Origin: Salinibacterium xinjiangense | Lineage (GTDB): Bacteria; Actinomycetota; Actinomycetes; Actinomycetales; Microbacteriaceae | Direction: 5' to 3' | Assembly (NCBI RefSeq): GCF_014645015.1 | Contig: NZ_BMLC01000003.1 | Location: 1 to 59,075 of the forward strand | Length of the DNA: 59,075 nt | In this document: positions 53,881 through 59,075 of the stretch, piece after piece | Layout of the letters: each line of letters begins with the position of its first letter | Numbering within the stretch: position 1 is the stretch's first letter | The notes under the pieces: model-generated | The model's database searches: none | What the model saw: only the letters and a program-made list of their open reading frames with translations | What the model was told of the DNA's origin: nothing | Translations under genes and position numbers: made by a program

Positions 53881-56800
53881 TTGTACCTGAAAAGCCTGAC
53901 CCTGAAGGGGTTCAAGTCTTTCGCGCAGCCGACGACTTTCGCCTTCGAGCAGGGTGTCACGTGTGTCGTCGGTCCGAACGGTTCAGGCAAATCCAATGTG
54001 GTGGATGCCCTGGCCTGGGTCATGGGGGAGCAGGGGGCCAAGACCCTCCGCGGCGGCAAGATGGAAGACGTCATCTTCGCTGGAACGGCGACCAAAGGGC
54101 CGCTCGGGCGGGCAGAGGTCATCCTCACCATCGACAATGCCGACGGCGCCCTGCCGATCGAGTATTCCGAGGTCACGATCAGTCGAACACTGTTCCGAAA
54201 CGGCGGCAGCGAGTACGCGATCAACGGTGACCAGTGCAGGCTTCTTGACGTTCAGGAGCTACTGAGCGACAGCGGTCTCGGCCGCGAGATGCACGTCATC
54301 GTCGGGCAGGGCCAGCTGGATGCCGTCCTCCGCGCGACACCGGAGGAGCGGCGCGGGTTCATCGAGGAGGCCGCCGGCATCCTGAAGCACCGTCGCCGTA
54401 AAGAGAAGACGATCCGCAAGCTCGATGCGATGCAGGCGAACCTGCTGCGACTATCTGACCTCGCCGGGGAAATCAGGCGCCAACTGAAGCCGCTGGGCCA
54501 GCAGGCCGAGATCGCGAAGGAGGCGGTATCCATCGCGTCGATCGTGCGGGATGCCAGGGCGCGACTTCTCGCGGACGAGGTGGTCGAGCTCCGGGCCGCG
54601 ATCACCGGCTTCAGTCGCAGCGAGTCCGAACGAAAGACAGAGCGGATCGTGCTGCAGGAGCAGCTCGACCAGGCGAAGCTGCGCGAGGGCAGGCTGGAGC
54701 ACGCGCAGGTCGGTGACGCGGTCGACCTCGCGCGCCGCACCGCGTTCGGGCTGGAGTCTGCTCAGGAGCGACTGCGCAACCTCTATACGCTCGCGAACCA
54801 GCGGCTCGCGCTACTCGGTCAACAGGGTGAGGGGCCGTCTCTCGGCAACTCCGTGAGCCAGGCCTCCGTCACCGAGGCGCAGGATGAGGCGAAGCGGCTG
54901 GCGGCGGGGGTCGCCGACGCGGAGGTGGCCGTGGGCATCGCCGCTGCGGCGTCCGCTACGGCAAAAGCGTCACTGGATTCGCTGGACGACGAGATCTCGG
55001 CCCAGAGCGCGCTCGTCTCTCGTCACGAGCTCGAACTCGCCGGTCTCGCGTCCCGCGTCGATGTGACCCGTTCCACACTCGCCGCAGCCCGGGGCGAGTT
55101 GCTGCGCCAGCAGAACGCGATGGAGCAGGCCGAGCAGCGTCGGGACACCTCACGCACCCAGTTCGTTGCGCTCGAAGCGACGGCCGCAACCGCCGACGAG
55201 GGCGACGGCTCGCTCGATGCCGCGTATGAGGCCGCCGAGGCGCTGGTGGCGCTGGTGCAGGTCGACATCGAGACTCTGCGCGACCAACTGCACGCCGCTG
55301 AACGTGAACGCGATGCGCTCGCCGCGCGAAGCTCGGCACTATCGCTTGCGGTCGACCAGAAAGACGGCTCCAGTGCCCTCGTCGGCGCGAAGCTCCCCGG
55401 CATCCGCGGGCTTGTCGCCGAGCATGTGAAGATCGAACCGGGCTTCGAGGCTGCTATCGCGGCCGCCCTCGGCTCACTCGCGGATGCGGTGCTGGCGGAT
55501 GACGCGGACAATGCCTTCTCGGCGCTGGAGGTTTCTGCGGCGAAAGATTTCGGCCGCGTCGAGGTCGTCCTCGCCGCGACCGCAGTGACAGCCGCTTCGC
55601 GAAACCTGCCGGGTGTGCGGGCCGCTATCGACGTCGTGACCGCCCCGAATGGAGTGCTCGGTCTGCTGGCCGACGTGTACATCGCAGATGACCTGGACAC
55701 CGCCCGAGCGGCCTTCGCCGACATCGATGATGCAACAGTCGTCACGCGCTCGGGAGACGTCTTCACGAGGTTCGTGTTACGCGGCGGGTCCGGTGCGAAA
55801 CGCTCGCGGCTCGAACTCGTCGCCGAGCGTGATGCCGCGGCCACCAAACTTGCTGTCGTCAGCACGCAGATCGAACGCTCGAAGTTCGCCCTGGCCGAGC
55901 GTCGCGGTGCGCTCGAGACCTCGAAGGTCGAAGCATCGACCTCTCTTTCCGCTCTGCGGGATTACGACGCCGCACTCGCCGCCCAAGCTGAACAGCTTGC
56001 CCGGTACCGCATCCAGCTCGACGCGGCTCAGGCCGAGTGGGACCGGCTGTCGCACGGTCTTGACCTCACCGCCGAGAAGGTTCAGGATGCCGAATCCGCC
56101 GTGGAGCGCGCGACCGTGACACACGATGACTACGCCTCGACCCCGCGACCCATGCTCGACGTCTCGGCGCGCGAGGGCGTGCTCGACGAGGTGGAGGCGG
56201 CTCGCAGCGCCGAACTGGAGCTGCGCATCCAATTGGAAACGATTCGCGAGCGGGTCAGGGCCGAGCGGGCCAGGGCTGAGGCTCTCGCCGCCCGGCTCAT
56301 CGCCGAGCGCGCAGCAGCCGAAGAGCAGGCGCGATTGACGATCATCCGGCAGCGACAGGTTTCTGCGGCGACCGATGTGATCGCGGCGCTTCCCGCCGTG
56401 CTCGACGCAGCAGACCGTTCGGTGTCTGAGGCGAGAGTGCAACTCGCAGCCAGGGAATCCGAGCGGTCGGCCCAGAACGAGGAGCTCGCGCAGTTGCGCC
56501 GCGAAGAGGGCGCGCTGCGGCAGCGACTGTTCACGGTCAGTGAGAACGTGCACGGGCTCGAGATGCAGATCTACGAGAAGAAGCTGCACCTCTCCACATT
56601 GCTCGAACGTTCGGGGAACGAGCTCGGCCTGGTCGAAGATGTGCTCGTGGCCGAGTACGGCCCCGAGGTTCCCGTTCCTTCCGAAATGACGGACTCCCCG
56701 AGGGCTCAGGCTGATATCCAGGATGCTGCTCGCGAGCAATCGCCCAGTTCTCCGTCATTTCGGAACCCGGCCGACAACATCCGGCGCTTCGTACGCACTG

Positions 56801-57450
56801 AACAGAAGGCGCGGCTGGCCGCAGCCGAGCGCAAGCTTGCACAGCTCGGTCGGGTCAATCCGCTCGCGCTGGAGGAATTCGAGGCGCTCGAGCAGCGACA
56901 CAGGTTCCTCACGGAGCAGCTGACCGACCTCACGAACACCCGCAAAGACCTGCTCACGATCATCGAGGAGATCGATGAGAAGATGCAGGATGTCTTCGGC
57001 GCAGCCTTTGACGACACTCGCGCGGCGTTCAACGAAGTCTTCCCCGTGCTGTTCCCGGGAGGCACGGGCAGCATCCACCTGACCGACCCTGAGAACCTGC
57101 TCACCACGGGTATCGAGGTCAGCGTGAAGCCTGCAGGCAAGAAAATCGAACGGCTCTCGCTGCTCAGTGGTGGCGAGCGATCCCTGGCGGCCGTTGCGCT
57201 GTTGATCGCGATCTTCAAGGCGCGCCCCAGCCCGTTCTACATCATGGACGAGGTCGAGGCGGCGCTCGACGATGCCAACCTCGGGCGGCTGCTCACCATC
57301 TTCCAGGACCTGCGCGAGACATCCCAGCTCATCGTCATCACGCACCAGAAGCGCACGATGGAGATCGCAGACGCCCTGTACGGCGTGAGCATGCGCGCCG
57401 ACGGCATCAGCGCGGTCGTCGGCCAGCGGATCGCGGCCGCAGCGAGCTAG
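53881..57450 (+). CDS. smc: chromosome segregation protein SMC
   Basis: A 1189-residue SMC ATPase, the partner of ScpA and ScpB encoded at 10.4-11.8 kb. N-terminal head: GFKSFAQPTTF and Walker A GPNGSGKSN near 32-40. Two long coiled coils flank the hinge at about 500-640 (LVGAKLPGIRGLVAEHV to VVTRSGDVF). C-terminal head: signature LSLLSGGERSLAAVAL and Walker B FYIMDEVEAALDD. A TTG start at 53881 gives the standard MYLKSLTLKGFKSF and has GAAGGG 7 bp upstream. Confidence 0.95.
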   Translation: MYLKSLTLKGFKSFAQPTTFAFEQGVTCVVGPNGSGKSNVVDALAWVMGEQGAKTLRGGKMEDVIFAGTATKGPLGRAEVILTIDNADGALPIEYSEVTISRTLFRNGGSEYAINGDQCRLLDVQELLSDSGLGREMHVIVGQGQLDAVLRATPEERRGFIEEAAGILKHRRRKEKTIRKLDAMQANLLRLSDLAGEIRRQLKPLGQQAEIAKEAVSIASIVRDARARLLADEVVELRAAITGFSRSESERKTERIVLQEQLDQAKLREGRLEHAQVGDAVDLARRTAFGLESAQERLRNLYTLANQRLALLGQQGEGPSLGNSVSQASVTEAQDEAKRLAAGVADAEVAVGIAAAASATAKASLDSLDDEISAQSALVSRHELELAGLASRVDVTRSTLAAARGELLRQQNAMEQAEQRRDTSRTQFVALEATAATADEGDGSLDAAYEAAEALVALVQVDIETLRDQLHAAERERDALAARSSALSLAVDQKDGSSALVGAKLPGIRGLVAEHVKIEPGFEAAIAAALGSLADAVLADDADNAFSALEVSAAKDFGRVEVVLAATAVTAASRNLPGVRAAIDVVTAPNGVLGLLADVYIADDLDTARAAFADIDDATVVTRSGDVFTRFVLRGGSGAKRSRLELVAERDAAATKLAVVSTQIERSKFALAERRGALETSKVEASTSLSALRDYDAALAAQAEQLARYRIQLDAAQAEWDRLSHGLDLTAEKVQDAESAVERATVTHDDYASTPRPMLDVSAREGVLDEVEAARSAELELRIQLETIRERVRAERARAEALAARLIAERAAAEEQARLTIIRQRQVSAATDVIAALPAVLDAADRSVSEARVQLAARESERSAQNEELAQLRREEGALRQRLFTVSENVHGLEMQIYEKKLHLSTLLERSGNELGLVEDVLVAEYGPEVPVPSEMTDSPRAQADIQDAAREQSPSSPSFRNPADNIRRFVRTEQKARLAAAERKLAQLGRVNPLALEEFEALEQRHRFLTEQLTDLTNTRKDLLTIIEEIDEKMQDVFGAAFDDTRAAFNEVFPVLFPGGTGSIHLTDPENLLTTGIEVSVKPAGKKIERLSLLSGGERSLAAVALLIAIFKARPSPFYIMDEVEAALDDANLGRLLTIFQDLRETSQLIVITHQKRTMEIADALYGVSMRADGISAVVGQRIAAAAS

Positions 57451-58019
57451 TTGCGATCGGCGGTGGAATCGAGTGGTTGCCCGTTGACGGTGAGCACATC
57501 CCACTCGTCGCCGTCGAGCCTGAAGGTCGAAATCGATCCGTTGTGAATAGCGTCGAGCGGTCGCCCGGCCAGGGCCGCGAGCGTGTACCGGATGATCGTG
57601 CCGTGGCAGACGATCACGACGTTCTCGCCGGGGTAATCTGCGGCGATGCGGGCGAGCCCCGCGCGACCACGCTCCACGACAGAGACGACGCTCTCTGCGT
57701 CCGGGTACTGGCGGTCGGGCCAGCGCTGCAGCGCCTCTTCTGTCGAGGTGCCCTCGAGCGAACGGTAGTCGCGCTCGGCGAGCTCCGGATAGGCCGGCCC
57801 GAGCTCGATCCCGAGCTCGGCGGCGATGATCCGAGCGGTTTCGCGCGCGCGCTGCAGCCCGGACGACACGATCGCCGTCCAGTCGCCGCCGGCCAGGATG
57901 GTCGCGGCCTCCGCGGCCTGCTGCCTGCCGAGATCATTCAGCGGGATATCACTCGAGCCCTGGAACAGCAGATCGCGGTTCCAGTCTGTCTGGCCATGGC
58001 GGATGAAGGCGTACGTCAC
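57447..58019 (-). CDS. histidine phosphatase (phosphoglycerate mutase-like)
   Basis: A 190-residue protein with the RHG motif (R7, phospho-acceptor H8) in FIRHGQTDWN, SSGLQRARETARII, the acidic ELAERDYRSLEG and the second His in VIVCHGTIIRY. It could be a broad phosphatase or a CobC/GpmB-type enzyme. GTG start with GAGGAG upstream. Its stop overlaps that of smc in CTAG. Confidence 0.87.
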   Translation of the reverse strand: MTYAFIRHGQTDWNRDLLFQGSSDIPLNDLGRQQAAEAATILAGGDWTAIVSSGLQRARETARIIAAELGIELGPAYPELAERDYRSLEGTSTEEALQRWPDRQYPDAESVVSVVERGRAGLARIAADYPGENVVIVCHGTIIRYTLAALAGRPLDAIHNGSISTFRLDGDEWDVLTVNGQPLDSTADRN

Positions 58020-58076
58020 GGATGTTCTCCTCGGGGTTAGTCACCAGTCTGACAGGGTTGTGAACCGACCTCGTGC

Positions 58077-58931
58077 TCAGCCTTTCACCAGCCGTCCGAG
58101 CTCGGCGCCGTCACGGTCGAGCAGCACCAGGACGTCGCCATCGAATCCCGCGAGTTGGGCCTGGGCCACCCAGCTGGGCACGGACGCACCTTCGCACGCC
58201 ATGAGAGTGGATACGCCGGAGGTTGCGAGGAATCCGCCACTCGCGTCAGCGGCCCAACGCCCAGATCCGCCGTTGCATCCATCAGAACCGGTCCACGTGC
58301 CATCGGCGGCGAACTCGACCCCGGCGCCGGTGGAGACATCCGTGCCCTCGGCCGCCCACTGCCCCTCGTGGGAGGCGACGGTGAGCGAAGAGGGAAGTGG
58401 ATCGGCCGCGGCGAAATACGCGCGGGTGTCATCGGTGACCTTGGGAGGTTCGGCGTAGAAGTCTGCCGCATCCGGGATGGGGTCAGGAGCGCCGTCGATC
58501 GTGAGTGACGCCACGGGTGAGCCAGCGGCATCCACCAGCATGAAGCCGTCAGCGGTCTTCACGAAGAGTTCGACTGACTCGAGCCATCCGACCACAGGCA
58601 GGGTCTCGGTAGCGCAGGTTCCGGAGGAGCCAAACGCGGAAGCGAGCATGAGGCCGTTGGAGGCGCGCCACGATCCCATGATCATGCCGCAGTCGCGCCA
58701 GAGCTGGAACTCGCCTACATCGAGCCGCAGCCAGGTTTCTGCGGACTCGCCGTCGGCGTCGGTCACCCTCCAGAGGTTGACGAGATCGACTGGCGATGAG
58801 TCGGATGGTGCGACCTCGACTGGCGCAACCTCGGCGGCCGGAGGCGTGCTCGCGCATCCGGCGAGGAGCGCGACGGCGATCAGCGGGGCAATCAGCTTGG
58901 CGACAAGCGGGGCGAGCAGTCTCCTGGACAT
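58077..58931 (-). CDS. META/HslJ-like lipoprotein
   Basis: A 284-residue lipoprotein: signal peptide with lipobox LLAGC (C26). The mature part contains two related segments, each with a Trp/Gly-rich strand; the second has FAADGTWTGSDGCNGGSGRW, matching the META domain motif with its GCN. A late Cys in LMACEG could pair with it. Its role in the envelope is unknown. Precedes the histidine phosphatase with a 57-bp gap. Confidence 0.72.
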   Translation of the reverse strand: MSRRLLAPLVAKLIAPLIAVALLAGCASTPPAAEVAPVEVAPSDSSPVDLVNLWRVTDADGESAETWLRLDVGEFQLWRDCGMIMGSWRASNGLMLASAFGSSGTCATETLPVVGWLESVELFVKTADGFMLVDAAGSPVASLTIDGAPDPIPDAADFYAEPPKVTDDTRAYFAAADPLPSSLTVASHEGQWAAEGTDVSTGAGVEFAADGTWTGSDGCNGGSGRWAADASGGFLATSGVSTLMACEGASVPSWVAQAQLAGFDGDVLVLLDRDGAELGRLVKG

Positions 58932-58967
58932 GATCCAAGCATGACGACGACCTCCCGGTTACGCTAC

Positions 58968-59075
58968 CCACTGCGCGTTTCCACTGCGCGTTTCCACTGC
59001 GCGTTTCCACTGCGCGTTTCCACTGCGCGTTTCCACTGCGCGTTTCCACTGCGCGTTTCCACTGCGCGTTTCCAC
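58968..59075. repeat. perfect 13-bp tandem array running off the window end
   Basis: Eight identical copies of CCACTGCGCGTTT (58968-59071), then CCAC, with the array cut by the window edge. The unit length is not a multiple of three and no reading frame is kept, so it is non-coding. Confidence 0.95.

Noticed and set aside
58968-59075. CRISPR array
   Set aside because: The 13-bp units are directly adjacent with no spacers, and no cas gene is near.

Overview
The window is about 59 kb of high-GC DNA with actinobacterial gene order, most likely from a member of the Microbacteriaceae. This placement is inferred from gene order and protein style; no rRNA gene is present to confirm it. It holds about 57 genes, of which one is broken. 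I saw no tRNA, rRNA, CRISPR array or insertion sequence. Many starts are GTG, genes commonly overlap by 4 bases (ATGA or GTGA), and a large share of transcription-unit first genes seem to be leaderless: a -10-like hexamer lies exactly 6-8 bases before the start codon.

1-16 kb is a conserved core block, all on +, in the same order as in mycobacteria: TPR protein, HAD phosphatase, small protein, tlyA, nadK, recN, pyrG, nudix, xerD, parA-like, scpA, scpB, rluB, tyrA, cmk, der. 16-23 kb is mixed housekeeping: a second nudix gene, a DUF3515 lipoprotein divergent from thiL, rsmD and an M50 protease on -, osmC, recG and coaD. Short tandem repeats of one family flank osmC on both sides.

23-38 kb is an F420 region. 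It holds fgd (F420-dependent glucose-6-phosphate dehydrogenase), a DinB gene with an in-frame amber stop, a VOC protein, cofE-cofC converging on cofD, and an fbiC-like FO synthase co-transcribed with an alpha/beta hydrolase and a Baeyer-Villiger-type monooxygenase. A MoxR-DUF58-transglutaminase operon sits in between. The fbiC product is the most striking item: its CofG half has the radical-SAM cysteines, but its CofH half has lost the whole CX3CX2C segment.

38-48 kb looks like reductive pyrimidine (or hydantoin) catabolism: an N-carbamoyl-beta-alanine-type amidohydrolase, a dihydropyrimidinase, an LLM-class oxidoreductase, a four-gene NMT1-type ABC transporter and, after a permuted photolyase-like gene, a class III aminotransferase. 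No classical dihydropyrimidine dehydrogenase is present, so the LLM enzyme is a candidate for the reductive first step.

48-58 kb returns to a core block (yceD, rpmF, rnc, mutM ... smc). It is interrupted between mutM and smc by four genes on -: DUF4279, a double GNAT, and two paralogous lipoproteins with lower GC. After smc come a histidine phosphatase and a META-like lipoprotein on -. The window ends inside a perfect 13-bp tandem array.
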